Assembly: GCF_900114045.1 (NCBI RefSeq)
Contig: NZ_FORQ01000003.1
Coordinates: 186,001-250,000, forward strand
Direction: 5' to 3'
Source of the DNA: Kaistella treverensis
GTDB taxonomy: Bacteria; Bacteroidota; Bacteroidia; Flavobacteriales; Weeksellaceae
Length of the DNA stretch: 64,000 bases
The translations under genes were made by a program, and so were the position numbers. The notes under the pieces are model-generated. The model worked only from the letters and a program-made list of their open reading frames with translations, ran no database searches and had not been told where the DNA came from. The stretch's first letter is position 1, and each line of letters starts with the position of its first letter. This document shows positions 1 through 8,224 of the stretch, in pieces.

Positions 1-420
1 CGTACCGTAAAATCATATTCGCAGTTCGAGCAGGAAACTTTAACCAAAGTAATTGAAGCGCGTTCTAAAGCAACTTCTATTACTGTGGACCCTACAAATA
101 TGACCGAAGCTGATATGGCGAAATTCCAGGCGGCGCAAGGTGAATTAAGCGGTGCTTTGAGCAGATTGATGGCGGTTGTGGAACAATATCCAAACTTGAA
201 AGCGGATCAGCAATACCTGAATTTTCAAAGAGAATATACCGCGATTGAAAACAGCATCCGAAGCGAGACCGTTTATTACAATGAAGCGGCGCAGGATTAC
301 AATACTTCGATAAAGACTTTCCCGAATAATATTTTGGCAAACTTTACCAACTTTAAAGAAAAACCATACTTTAAAGCGGATGCAGGTGCGCAAAAAGCGC
401 CGGAAGTTTTCACTAACTAA
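1..420 (+). CDS. lemA: LemA family protein (C-terminal part; start lies outside the window)
   Basis: The reading frame is open from base 1 to the TAA at 418-420, giving 139 residues with no start, so the N-terminus is off the left edge. The visible part carries the LemA signature region (FEQETLTKVIEARSKA near the left edge, then an ALSRLMAVVEQYPNLKA stretch) and a helical, charged composition. LemA proteins are membrane-anchored helical-bundle proteins of poorly known function. The next gene starts inside the stop codon (TAATG), so the lemA-TPM-TPM set is almost certainly one transcript. The family call is firm and the function is unknown. Confidence 0.93.
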   Translation, partial: RTVKSYSQFEQETLTKVIEARSKATSITVDPTNMTEADMAKFQAAQGELSGALSRLMAVVEQYPNLKADQQYLNFQREYTAIENSIRSETVYYNEAAQDYNTSIKTFPNNILANFTNFKEKPYFKADAGAQKAPEVFTN

Positions 421-848
421 TGAACAGTTTTCTCACAGATTCTGAAATGGCTTCTCTCGTAGAAGCCATTAAAACCGCCGAAGATCATTCTACTGGTGAA
501 ATCCGTATTCACATAGATTCCCAAACCGAAGGCAACAACGCAGAAATTGCTTTTGAGGTTTTCAAGATGTTGTGCGAAGGAAAAACCGCGGAAAAAAATG
601 CCGTGCTTTTTCATGTAAATTTTGAGCAGCACTATTTGACCATTATCGGTGATGAAGGAATTCACAAAAAAGTACATCAGCACTTCTGGGACAAAATGCA
701 TGACCAGATTACGAGGGATTTTGCGGTGGGAAAATACCACGACGGTTTGAAAAAGGCGATTTTAGAAACTGGTTTGGAACTAAAAAAACATTTCCCGATT
801 TCGGGCGAAAATCCCAATGAAATTTCGAATGAGATTACTTTCTCGTAA
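420..848 (+). CDS. TPM domain protein, cytosolic type
   Basis: A 142-residue protein that is essentially a single TPM (TLP18.3/Psb32/MOLO-1) fold. It opens with a TDSEMASLVEAIKTAEDHSTGEIRIHI stretch typical of the family and has no signal peptide or membrane helix, so it should be cytosolic. It overlaps the lemA stop by one base and the next TPM gene by 32 bases, indicating translational coupling. The lemA plus two TPM genes set is common in Bacteroidetes; a role in envelope homeostasis is often supposed but not shown. I cannot assign a biochemical activity. Confidence 0.88.
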   Translation: MNSFLTDSEMASLVEAIKTAEDHSTGEIRIHIDSQTEGNNAEIAFEVFKMLCEGKTAEKNAVLFHVNFEQHYLTIIGDEGIHKKVHQHFWDKMHDQITRDFAVGKYHDGLKKAILETGLELKKHFPISGENPNEISNEITFS

Positions 849-1629
849 ATATATTTTCCTTTTTTTATTTTTAGGTTTTAGCATCTATGCTTTTGCCCAA
901 AAAATACCTGAAAAGCCGGCAATTTTATATCCGGTTACCGACGAAGTTGGTTTATTAACGCAGACTGAAAAAGATCAGCTGAACCAGAAACTGATCAAAT
1001 TTGCCGACAGTACTTCCACAGAGATAGCCGTCATCATCATTCCAAATACTGGCGGTGAAGATGTAAATTATCTCGCAACGATGTATGGTGAAAAATGGGG
1101 AATTGGCCAGAAAGAAACAGACAACGGAATTGTTTTTCTGATTGCGACCGAAGATCACACGATGTCTATTCAACAGGGACGCGCGGTGGAGCAATATTTA
1201 ACCGCATCAGTCGCAGGGCAGATTCTGGATTATATTGTGACGCCGAATTTCAAGCAGGGATTGTGGTATGAAGGAATCAACCGCGGGACCACCGCTTTGA
1301 TGGAAGCCGTGCAGGGAAAATTTAAACCGATTGTTAAAGATACCTTGGAAGACAGTTTGTCGCCCGCGCAAATTATGATTATCGCATTTTTTGTTTTCAT
1401 CATCCTGAGTTTTCTGTTTCGAAACCGTGGCGGTGGCCGAGGCCGAAATGGTGATGATGAAGATGTAATTCTCTCACGTCGCGGACGAAGATCTTACCCT
1501 GGCGGATTTTTCCCATTCCCGGGAAGTTTCGGCGGCGGCGGTTCTGGCGGCGGATTTGGAGGTGGCGGTTTCGGTGGCTTTGGAGGCGGCGGAAGTTTCG
1601 GCGGTGGCGGCGCGTCTGGTGGCTGGTAA
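817..1629 (+). CDS. TPM domain protein, exported and membrane anchored, glycine-rich tail
   Basis: A 270-residue protein with a hydrophobic signal ending near residue 27 (YAFAQ). A TPM domain covers about residues 35-170, with the GEDVNYLATMYGEKWGIGQK region. A single transmembrane helix lies at about 185-201. A basic linker and a strongly glycine-rich tail (about 230-270, ending SGGW) follow. This matches the YgcG-like layout: the TPM domain faces the periplasm and the glycine tail is cytosolic. The ATG at 829 (MRLL) is an equally plausible start. It is the third gene of the lemA-TPM-TPM operon, followed by a terminator. Confidence 0.88.
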   Translation: MKFRMRLLSRKYIFLFLFLGFSIYAFAQKIPEKPAILYPVTDEVGLLTQTEKDQLNQKLIKFADSTSTEIAVIIIPNTGGEDVNYLATMYGEKWGIGQKETDNGIVFLIATEDHTMSIQQGRAVEQYLTASVAGQILDYIVTPNFKQGLWYEGINRGTTALMEAVQGKFKPIVKDTLEDSLSPAQIMIIAFFVFIILSFLFRNRGGGRGRNGDDEDVILSRRGRRSYPGGFFPFPGSFGGGGSGGGFGGGGFGGFGGGGSFGGGGASGGW

Positions 1630-1657
1630 ATTAAAATGAACAGATTTTAAATGAAAA

Positions 1658-1687
1658 AAATCAGCCGTTAAAAGGGCTGATTTTTTC
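1658..1687 (+). terminator. Intrinsic terminator of the lemA-TPM operon
   Basis: AATCAGCC pairs with GGGCTGATT around a short loop and is followed by a T run. Preceding A bases mean it may also serve the convergent lipoprotein gene at 1705-2502. Confidence 0.8.
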
Positions 1688-1704
1688 ATTTTAGCAATTA
1701 TATA

Positions 1705-2502
1705 TTACTGAATGTTCACGCTGCCACCGCTGCTTTCGGTTTTGCTGATTACATTTAAGTTTCCAGCTTTTCGGATCGTAATATCACCGGAAGAACTCGC
1801 GCGCGCTGAAAGTTGGTTTTTCACTGCCAAGCTTACGGAACCGCTGCTTGAAGCTTCAATATCTGCATTCGCTGCCGTAGCTTTCCGCGCATCCAAGGTG
1901 CCGGATGATGAGGCATGAAGTTTTGCATTTTTGGTTTCACCGGAAACAATAATGTCGCCGGAAGAAGAAACTTCAGCATCAAAATCTACTGCCCATATTT
2001 TTCCGGTGAAGGTGCCGGAACTTGAAACATCGATGGTAAGTTCGTTGGCTTCTAAATTCCCCGTAACTGAACCTGAACTTCCAACTTTAACTTTAGTTTT
2101 ATCCTGAGTAAACTGATCTTTTATATCAATTGAGGCGGAAGAATTTGCTTCAACTTTGGAAAAATCTTTAGCAAAAATTTTCACCGCTACATTTCGCGCA
2201 GAAATATTAAGTCCGGGTTTGAAATGGATATAAAGTTTTCCGTTTTTATTTTCTACCAAAACATCATCAATGATATCGGATGGTGCGCTTAAAACTACTT
2301 TTTCGGTGTTTGCTTTTACAATTTCCGCGTTGATGGATTGTGAAACTTTAATTTCATCAAAATTACCTTTAAACTCTTTGTTTTTAATTATTCCTTTTCC
2401 TTCTTTAGTCTGGAAATTCAGCGAAAAACCGTTGTCTGACTTTATGGAACAGGAATTAAAAAAAAGCACTGCACAGCAGCCAAAAATTAGAGATTTTTTC
2501 AT
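1705..2502 (-). CDS. DUF2807 (GIN domain) lipoprotein
   Basis: A 265-residue lipoprotein: the short hydrophobic leader ends in the lipobox FNSC with the acylated cysteine at residue 18. The mature part is a beta-repeat domain with recurring SSSG turns (SSSGTFTG, SSSGDI, SSSGTLDA, SSSGSV) spaced about 18-20 residues apart. This is the hallmark of the DUF2807 'putative auto-transporter adhesin head GIN' family, expected to form a parallel beta-helix in the periplasm or on the surface. It is transcribed away from the M3 peptidase gene. No catalytic residues are evident and the function is unknown. Confidence 0.88.
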   Translation of the reverse strand: MKKSLIFGCCAVLFFNSCSIKSDNGFSLNFQTKEGKGIIKNKEFKGNFDEIKVSQSINAEIVKANTEKVVLSAPSDIIDDVLVENKNGKLYIHFKPGLNISARNVAVKIFAKDFSKVEANSSASIDIKDQFTQDKTKVKVGSSGSVTGNLEANELTIDVSSSGTFTGKIWAVDFDAEVSSSGDIIVSGETKNAKLHASSSGTLDARKATAANADIEASSSGSVSLAVKNQLSARASSSGDITIRKAGNLNVISKTESSGGSVNIQ

Positions 2503-2531
2503 GGTTTAGTTTGTTTTCAGGGTTTATTTGT

Positions 2532-2566
2532 TAAAGATAAATTTAAAATTAATACCTTTATCTTTA
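2532..2566. promoter_or_regulatory. Divergent promoter candidates between the lipoprotein and peptidase genes
   Basis: TATCTTTA occurs at 2559-2566 on the plus strand and, as TAAAGATA at 2532-2539, on the minus strand. Both differ from the Bacteroidetes -7 consensus TAnnTTTG only in the last base. No clear TTTG element lies at the right distance, so this is tentative. Confidence 0.4.
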
Positions 2567-2581
2567 AATAACAATTCAAGA

Positions 2582-4720
2582 ATGAAAAATATTACATCTG
2601 TTTTTTTAATATCTTCTCTGGCGTTAACTTCCGCCTGTACTACTATGAAAACAACCGAAAACGCATCCACAGAAATTGCGATTCCAGACGTAATGGCAAA
2701 TAATCCTTTTTTAAAGAAAAGTTCACTGCAATATCAGGCACCGGAATTTGACAAAATTAAAGACGAACATTTCAAACCGGCTTTTGATTACGGAATGAAA
2801 GTTCAGCTGGCAGAAATTGAAGCAATCGCTAACAATACTGCGGCGCCAACTTTCGAAAATACTATTGTGGCGCTGGAAAACAGCGGTGAAGTTTTAAAAA
2901 GAGCACAGCTTGTATTCTATAATCTTACCGGCTCTAATACCAATCCGGGCTTGCAGAAATTAGAAGAGGAATACGCACCGGTTTTTTCGGCTTTGAGCGA
3001 CAAAATTTATCTGAACGAAAAATTATATTCAAGGATTAAAGCCATTAAAACTGACAATTTAGGTTCCGAAGAAAAACGAGTTTTAGAATTATATACCACC
3101 AATTTCGATCTTGCCGGCGCAAATCTTTCACCGGAAAATAAAGCGAAGGTGAAAAAAATCAATGAAGAACTGGCAACGCTTTCTACGCAGTTTTCGAGCA
3201 AATTATTGGATGCCAGAAAAGAAGGTGCACTTCTCATCGCTGATGTAAAAGAGCTGGACGGACTTTCAGCAGACGAAATTGCCGCGGCTGCAGCCGATGC
3301 AAAAGCTGCCGGAAAAACCGGTTATCTTTTGGCTTTACAAAATACGACGCAGCAGCCTTTGCTTCAAAATCTTAAAAACCGCGAAACGAGAGAAAAGTTA
3401 TTCCGCGCTTCGTGGTTCCGCGCACAGAAAGGGGACGAAAATGACACCAGAGCTATTCTGGAAAAAGAAGCGAAGCTTCGCATGGAAAAAGGCCATTTAA
3501 TGGGCAAAAAATCTTTCGCAGAATGGAAGTTACAGGACCAGATGGCGAAAACTCCGGAAAATGCGATGAATCTTTTAGCGCGTTTGGCAACACCAGCCGT
3601 GGCAACTGCAAAACGTGAAAGCGATGAAATTCAGGCGCTGATTGACAAGCAAAAAGGTGGTTTTACCGTAGAGCCGTGGGACTGGAATTTCTTTGCAGAG
3701 CAGGTTCGTAAAGCAAAATATGATCTGGATGAAAACGAAATTAAACCATATTTCGAAGTAACGACCGTTCTCGAGAAAGGTGTTTTCTATGCCGCAGAAA
3801 AATTCTACGGTATAACCTTCAAGGAAAGAAAGGATTTGCCGGTTTATCATCCAGATGTGGTGGCTTACGAAGTTTTCGATAAAGACGGAAAATCAATGGC
3901 ACTTTATTACCTGGATTTTTATACCCGTAGCAATAAAAACGGCGGCGCGTGGATGAGCAACTTTGTTGAGCAGTCGCATCTGCTAGGCCAGAAACCTGTG
4001 ATTGTTAACGTTTTCAATTACCAGAAACCGGCGGAAGGAAAACCCTCGTTGATTTCATATGACGATGTAACTACGATGTTCCATGAGTTTGGGCACACTT
4101 TGCACGGTTTATTTGCAGACCAGAAATACATTTCGATTTCCGGGACCAATGTTCCGCGTGATTTCGTAGAATTTCCGTCGCAAATCAATGAATTTTTTGC
4201 GCTGGAACCTTCAGTTTTGAAAAATTACGCCATTCATTACGAAACTAAAAAACCAATGCCAAAGGCGTTAGTTGATAAAATTAAAAAAGCCGGAACTTTC
4301 AACCAGGGTTATTCTACCACAGAACTTGTTTCTGCAGCGACTCTGGATATGAACTGGCATTCGGTAACCGACGAATCGCAGTTTAAACCAACTTTGGAAT
4401 TTGAAAAAGATGTCTTGGCGAAATACGGATTCAACCTTACTGAAGTTCCGCCAAGATACCATTCGCCATACTTTGCGCACATTTGGGGCGGCGGATATTC
4501 TGCAGGTTATTACGCCTATATGTGGAGCGACATGCTGAACGCCGACGCGTGGGATTGGATCTCCAATCACGGCGGAATGACGCGTGAAAACGGTGACCGT
4601 TTCCGGAAGTATATTCTGTCTGTAGGAAATTCAAAAGATTTGAACGAGGCCTATAAAGAATTTACAGGCCGTGAGGCAGATTTGAAACCTTTACTGAAAA
4701 GCAAAGGCTTTATCAAATAA
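2582..4720 (+). CDS. dcp: M3 family oligopeptidase (dipeptidyl carboxypeptidase type), lipoprotein
   Basis: The frame is open from 2528, but the ATG at 2582 is chosen because it gives a lipoprotein signal peptide (LALTSAC, cysteine 19) directly behind the putative promoter. The 712-residue protein carries the zinc motif HEFGH at residues 501-505 in the context DDVTTMFHEFGHTLHGLFAD, with the downstream third-ligand helix and substrate loop (FVEFPSQINEFFA). Full length for the M3/Dcp family. It should cleave short peptides on the periplasmic side of a membrane. Monocistronic, followed by its own terminator. Confidence 0.93.
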   Translation: MKNITSVFLISSLALTSACTTMKTTENASTEIAIPDVMANNPFLKKSSLQYQAPEFDKIKDEHFKPAFDYGMKVQLAEIEAIANNTAAPTFENTIVALENSGEVLKRAQLVFYNLTGSNTNPGLQKLEEEYAPVFSALSDKIYLNEKLYSRIKAIKTDNLGSEEKRVLELYTTNFDLAGANLSPENKAKVKKINEELATLSTQFSSKLLDARKEGALLIADVKELDGLSADEIAAAAADAKAAGKTGYLLALQNTTQQPLLQNLKNRETREKLFRASWFRAQKGDENDTRAILEKEAKLRMEKGHLMGKKSFAEWKLQDQMAKTPENAMNLLARLATPAVATAKRESDEIQALIDKQKGGFTVEPWDWNFFAEQVRKAKYDLDENEIKPYFEVTTVLEKGVFYAAEKFYGITFKERKDLPVYHPDVVAYEVFDKDGKSMALYYLDFYTRSNKNGGAWMSNFVEQSHLLGQKPVIVNVFNYQKPAEGKPSLISYDDVTTMFHEFGHTLHGLFADQKYISISGTNVPRDFVEFPSQINEFFALEPSVLKNYAIHYETKKPMPKALVDKIKKAGTFNQGYSTTELVSAATLDMNWHSVTDESQFKPTLEFEKDVLAKYGFNLTEVPPRYHSPYFAHIWGGGYSAGYYAYMWSDMLNADAWDWISNHGGMTRENGDRFRKYILSVGNSKDLNEAYKEFTGREADLKPLLKSKGFIK

Positions 4721-4744
4721 AATCAACCACAAAATAACTGATAC

Positions 4745-4775
4745 AAAACCGCAGATTTTTTCTGCGGTTTTTTTT
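4745..4775 (+). terminator. Intrinsic terminator of the M3 peptidase gene
   Basis: AAAACCGCAGA pairs with TCTGCGGTTTT and runs into eight Ts. Confidence 0.88.
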
Positions 4776-4800
4776 GGCGCTATTCAGGCAAATTTTTTCA
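4776..4800 (+). repeat. Short dispersed intergenic repeat, copy A
   Basis: GCGCTATTCAGGCAAATTTT followed by TTCA resembles copies at 40536-40560 and 57150-57175. A shorter half copy (CGGGCAAATTTTTTCAGA) lies at 4865-4882. All sit just behind gene ends. Confidence 0.5.
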
Positions 4801-4924
4801 GTTAAACTTATTACAGAAATGTAAAAGAATCAGATTTTGATGAATAAATTTTTTGGATGTTTTTCGGGCAAATTTTTTCAGAATGCCGTACGCGCACCCG
4901 TCGGATGAAAAACTACCTGAACTT

Positions 4925-5010
4925 CTAGCCCGGGTGCAGCGGAAATCCTTTTTTTGCGGCTGAACTCCGCGGAGGAAAAAAAAGATTGCAGCGGAGACCG
5001 GTGATCATCT
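4925..5010. ncRNA. Structured intergenic element (candidate RNA or palindromic repeat)
   Basis: This lies in the 354-base gap between the peptidase and aminotransferase genes. An A/T-rich stem (AATCC plus seven Ts and GCGG, pairing with CCGC, a GGAGG bulge, eight As and GATT) is enclosed by GCAGCGGA sequences on both sides and an outer CCGG/CCGG helix. I recall this architecture as frequent between genes of flavobacteria, possibly related to the flavo-1 RNA motif, but could not check. No coding potential is seen in the gap. About 70 bases separate the element from the aminotransferase start. Confidence 0.45.
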
Positions 5011-5074
5011 TGTTAGAAGAGAAAACCGTGTTGCTCCCGAAAAATATTCTTAATTTTGTGTAAAAGTTTATATA

Positions 5075-6280
5075 ATGCCAAAAATTTCTGAAAGAGCACA
5101 ACATATGCCCGCCTCGCCGGTGCGAAAACTGGTTCCTTATGCCTTGCAAGCCAAGCAAAAAGGAATTAAAGTTTATCATTTAAACATTGGTCAGCCAGAT
5201 ATTGAAACGCCAAAATCTGCGCTGGATGCCGTTAAAAACAATGATTTGAAGATTTATGAATATGCACTTTCTGAAGGGAATTTGAATTACAGAACGGCGC
5301 TGAACAATTATTACCATTCTTTGGGTTTTACCGATTTGACAACGGATAATTTCATTGTAACCAACGGTGGTTCGGAAGCGCTGAATTTTGCGATTTCCAC
5401 CTTGTGTGATGATGGTGACGAGGTGATCATTCCGGAACCGTATTATGCGAATTATAACGGTTTTGCGAGTTCTTTTAATGTGAATGTGGTGGCGGTTTCG
5501 TCTACCATTGAAACGGGATTTGCTTTGCCGCCGGTAGAAGATTTTGAAGAGAAAATCACCGATAAAACGCGCGCAATTTTGATTTGCAATCCGGGAAACC
5601 CGACGGGTTATCTTTACACGCGTGAAGAATTGCAGAAACTGGCTGATATTGCTAAAAAACACGATATCGTAATTATTTCTGATGAGGTTTACCGCGAATA
5701 TGTGTACGACGGAAAACAGCAAATTTCTATGTTTGAATTTCCGGAAATTTCGGAAAACTGCATCATCATTGATTCTGAATCCAAAAGATATTCGATGTGC
5801 GGGGTGCGCATCGGTTTTATGGTAACGCGTTCTAAAAAAATTCATGATGCGGCGATGCTTTTCGCGCAGGCACGATTGAGTCCGGTTTTGTTGGGACAAA
5901 TTGCGGCAGCTGCGGCACACGAAAACGATTCTGAATATATTTTAAAAGTTCGGGCTGAATATACGCACCGCAGAAATGTTTTGGTGGATTTGCTGAACGG
6001 TATTCCGGGCGTGATTTGTCCGAAACCGAAAGGCGCTTTTTACTGCGCGGTAGAACTTCCGGTGGATGATACCGATAAATTTGCGCAATGGCTGCTGGAA
6101 AGTTATTCGAACAACAACGAAACCATAATGGTGGCGCCAATGAGCGGTTTTTACAGCGATCCGGAATTGGGCAGAAAACAGGTCAGAATAGCGTACGTTT
6201 TAAAAGAAGAAGATTTGCGCCGAAGTGTAGAGCTTTTAAGCGACGCACTAGAAAAATATAAGCTGGAGTTCAATCTTTAG
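5075..6280 (+). CDS. Class I/II pyridoxal-phosphate aminotransferase (aspartate aminotransferase-like)
   Basis: A 401-residue fold-type I aminotransferase. It shows the N-terminal helix region (VRKLVPYALQAKQKGIKVYHLNIGQPDIETP), the CNPGNPTG motif around residues 169-176, the DEVYREY segment, and the PLP lysine K237 in DSESKRYSMCGVRIG. The C-terminal arginine segment (GRKQVRIAYVL) binds the substrate carboxylate. The family covers aspartate, alanine and aromatic aminotransferases; the substrate cannot be fixed from sequence alone. Single-gene unit between the structured element and a terminator. The GTGCGG substrate loop and length are normal. Confidence 0.92.
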   Translation: MPKISERAQHMPASPVRKLVPYALQAKQKGIKVYHLNIGQPDIETPKSALDAVKNNDLKIYEYALSEGNLNYRTALNNYYHSLGFTDLTTDNFIVTNGGSEALNFAISTLCDDGDEVIIPEPYYANYNGFASSFNVNVVAVSSTIETGFALPPVEDFEEKITDKTRAILICNPGNPTGYLYTREELQKLADIAKKHDIVIISDEVYREYVYDGKQQISMFEFPEISENCIIIDSESKRYSMCGVRIGFMVTRSKKIHDAAMLFAQARLSPVLLGQIAAAAAHENDSEYILKVRAEYTHRRNVLVDLLNGIPGVICPKPKGAFYCAVELPVDDTDKFAQWLLESYSNNNETIMVAPMSGFYSDPELGRKQVRIAYVLKEEDLRRSVELLSDALEKYKLEFNL

Positions 6281-6290
6281 TAAAATCAAA

Positions 6291-6320
6291 AAAAAGCGGG
6301 TTTTAGCCCGTTTTTTTTAA
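6291..6320 (+). terminator. Intrinsic terminator of the aminotransferase gene
   Basis: GCGGG, loop TTTTAG, CCCGT, then a run of Ts. It ends 13 bases before the murB start. Confidence 0.82.
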
Positions 6321-6332
6321 TATTTTAAATAC

Positions 6333-7352
6333 ATGAAGATTCAGGAAAACTATTCTTTAAAAAATTACAATACTTTCGGCGTTGATGTTTCGGCAAAATA
6401 TTTTGCAGAAGTCACTTCTGAAAACGAACTTATCGAGGCATTGCAATTTGCAAAAAGACAGGCTTTAAGACCGTTATTTGTAGGTGGCGGAAGTAATATT
6501 TTATTTACCAAAGATTTTGAAGGTTTGGTCATTCAGTTAAATTTACAAGGAATTACGGAGGAACTTTTGAGTGATGATGAAGTTTTGGTGACTTCAAAAG
6601 CCGGTGAAAACTGGCATGAATTTGTGCAGTTTTGTCTGGAAAAAAATTATGGCGGACTTGAGAATTTGTCATTGATTCCGGGGAATGTGGGTACGTCGCC
6701 GATGCAGAATATTGGTGCGTATGGCCGGGAAATTAAAGACAGTTTTGTAAGTTGCAAAGTTTTGAACCTTGAAACTTTGGAAACTGAAATTTTCATTAAT
6801 GAAGAATGCAAGTTCGGTTACCGCGAATCGATTTTTAAACGTGAGCGAAAAGGTGAATTTGTGATTCTTGAAGTTACCTTTAAACTGACCCGGAAAAATC
6901 ATCAGCTGAAAACGGAATATGGCGCGATAAAAACTGAGCTGGAAAAGATGGGAATTGAAAATCCGACGATTCAGGAAATTTCCGCGGCGGTCATTAACAT
7001 CAGACAAAGCAAATTGCCGGACCCAAAAATTCTGGGCAATGCGGGCAGTTTTTTTAAAAATCCATCGATCACCAAAAATCAGTTTTTAGAAGTGCAGAAA
7101 AAATATCCGGACATGCCGAATTATCCAAACGGTGATTTGGTGAAAATCCCGGCGGGCTGGCTCATCGAACAATGTGGCTGGAAAGGCAAACAGATTGGAA
7201 ATGTGGCGTCGCACGAGTTGCAGGCTTTGGTAATCGTGAACAAAACGGGAAAAGCGAGCGGACAGGAAATCTATGATTTTTCGGCGCAGATCATTGATTC
7301 GGTGGCAGAAAAGTTTGGTATTGAGCTGGAAAGGGAAGTGAACATCCTGTAA
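6333..7352 (+). CDS. murB: UDP-N-acetylenolpyruvoylglucosamine reductase
   Basis: A 339-residue MurB of the type I (E. coli-like) length. The FAD-binding domain contains LFVGGGSNILF at about residues 47-57 and the GLENLSLIPGNVGTSPMQNIGAYG segment. The C-terminal substrate domain contains GNAGSFFKNP with the catalytic serine, and the PAGWLIEQCGWKG loop. The enzyme reduces enolpyruvyl-UDP-GlcNAc to UDP-MurNAc with NADPH in cytosolic peptidoglycan precursor synthesis. It stands alone, between a terminator and the ribosomal-protein promoter, rather than in a mur cluster. Confidence 0.96.
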   Translation: MKIQENYSLKNYNTFGVDVSAKYFAEVTSENELIEALQFAKRQALRPLFVGGGSNILFTKDFEGLVIQLNLQGITEELLSDDEVLVTSKAGENWHEFVQFCLEKNYGGLENLSLIPGNVGTSPMQNIGAYGREIKDSFVSCKVLNLETLETEIFINEECKFGYRESIFKRERKGEFVILEVTFKLTRKNHQLKTEYGAIKTELEKMGIENPTIQEISAAVINIRQSKLPDPKILGNAGSFFKNPSITKNQFLEVQKKYPDMPNYPNGDLVKIPAGWLIEQCGWKGKQIGNVASHELQALVIVNKTGKASGQEIYDFSAQIIDSVAEKFGIELEREVNIL

Positions 7353-7400
7353 AATTGTGGGGAATGGTTTGGAGAAAAATTCGGGGCTTATTTGTTTGAT

Positions 7401-7430
7401 TTTGTAGAAAATAAATCTGAATTATATTTG
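7401..7430 (+). promoter_or_regulatory. Promoter of the rpmB-rpmG-DUF4295 operon
   Basis: TTTG at 7401-7404, an 18-base spacer, then TATATTTG at 7423-7430. This gives a leader of about 60 bases before rpmB. Confidence 0.7.
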
Positions 7431-7498
7431 TCTAACTAAAAAATTCTTCGTTATTTTGCACTCTCAAATATTTAGTAGTAAAAAAAGAACATCGAGAT

Positions 7499-7738
7499 AT
7501 GTCAAGAATTTGCCAAATAACAGGAAAGCGTGCAATGGTAGGAAACAATGTTTCTCACGCTAATAACAAAACGAAACGTCGTTTTGAGATAAATTTGTTG
7601 GAAAAGAAATTTTACATCCCGGAGCAGGAGAAATCTGTAACTTTAAAAGTTTCAGCTCACGGTTTGAGAATTATCAATAGAATTGGTATTGAAGAAGCTA
7701 TCGTAAGAGCAACCAGAAATGGTTTTATTAAAAAATAA
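7499..7738 (+). CDS. rpmB: 50S ribosomal protein L28
   Basis: 79 residues beginning [29 protein letters not shown], the canonical L28 N-terminus, with a basic composition. It is a structural protein of the large subunit. The typical zinc cysteines of some L28 proteins are mostly missing (only C5 remains), as in many L28 C-minus forms. First gene of a three-gene operon with rpmG nine bases downstream. Confidence 0.97.
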   Translation: MSRICQITGKRAMVGNNVSHANNKTKRRFEINLLEKKFYIPEQEKSVTLKVSAHGLRIINRIGIEEAIVRATRNGFIKK

Positions 7739-7747
7739 GAAGAAATC

Positions 7748-7930
7748 ATGGCAAAAAAAGGAAATAGAGTACAGGTGATTTTGGAGTGTACTGAGCACAA
7801 AGAAACTGGAGTAGCAGGAATGTCACGATACATCACTACTAAAAATAAAAAGAACACTACAGAAAGATTGGAATTGAAAAAATATAATCCTGTTCTGAAG
7901 AAATATACTGTTCACAAAGAAATTAAATAA
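7748..7930 (+). CDS. rpmG: 50S ribosomal protein L33
   Basis: 60 residues with the L33 pattern [30 protein letters not shown] and the conserved [19 protein letters not shown]-terminus. Only one cysteine (C15 region) is present, so it is a non-zinc-binding (C-minus) L33. It belongs to the large ribosomal subunit and follows rpmB by nine bases in the same operon. Confidence 0.97.
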   Translation: MAKKGNRVQVILECTEHKETGVAGMSRYITTKNKKNTTERLELKKYNPVLKKYTVHKEIK

Positions 7931-7951
7931 TTTTTTTAAAAGTTATAGAAT

Positions 7952-8107
7952 ATGGCAAAGAAAGTAGTAGCAACGCTTCAGGGTGGTGCAGGATCAAAGA
8001 AAATGACCAAAGTTGTGAAAATGGTAAAATCTCCTAAATCCGGAGCTTACGTATTTGACGAAAAAGTAATGAACGCTGACGAGGTTGAAGCTTATTTGAA
8101 AAAATAA
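7952..8107 (+). CDS. DUF4295 small basic protein
   Basis: A 51-residue protein starting MAKKVVATLQGGAGSKKMTK and ending NADEVEAYLKK, 21 bases behind rpmG. A protein of this family sits behind L28 and L33 across Bacteroidetes, which suggests a ribosome-associated or ribosome-assembly role. It is rich in lysine and has no known motif. The position in an r-protein operon and the conserved start make it a real gene despite its size; the function is not known. Confidence 0.9.
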   Translation: MAKKVVATLQGGAGSKKMTKVVKMVKSPKSGAYVFDEKVMNADEVEAYLKK

Positions 8108-8134
8108 TATTCAGCACCATTGCGAATATATAAG

Positions 8135-8159
8135 ACTATCCATTTTGGGTAGTTTTTTT
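8135..8159 (+). terminator. Intrinsic terminator of the rpmB operon
   Basis: ACTATCC, loop ATTT, then GGGTAGT (with one mismatch) and seven Ts. Confidence 0.78.
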
Positions 8160-8163
8160 ATTT

Positions 8164-8171
8164 TATCTTTG
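8164..8171 (+). promoter_or_regulatory. Promoter -7 element of ftsY
   Basis: TATCTTTG matches TAnnTTTG, 53 bases before the ftsY ATG. A TTTG at 8144-8147 is 16 bases upstream and lies within the preceding terminator loop. Confidence 0.6.
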
Positions 8172-8224
8172 TTTGCCAGCCGCGGCGGCGCTTAAATTTC
8201 TTAATGTAAAACTGAAATCTGACA

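Noticed and set aside
1474-1689. Alanine/serine-rich minus-strand frame over the glycine-rich tail of the TPM gene
   Set aside because: The composition is simply the reverse complement of the glycine codons of the forward gene.
5180-5920. 246-codon open frame on the minus strand inside the aminotransferase gene
   Set aside because: It is a shadow of the plus-strand gene: Arg/Phe/Ile-rich with no domain or promoter, while the forward frame has full PLP-enzyme motifs.
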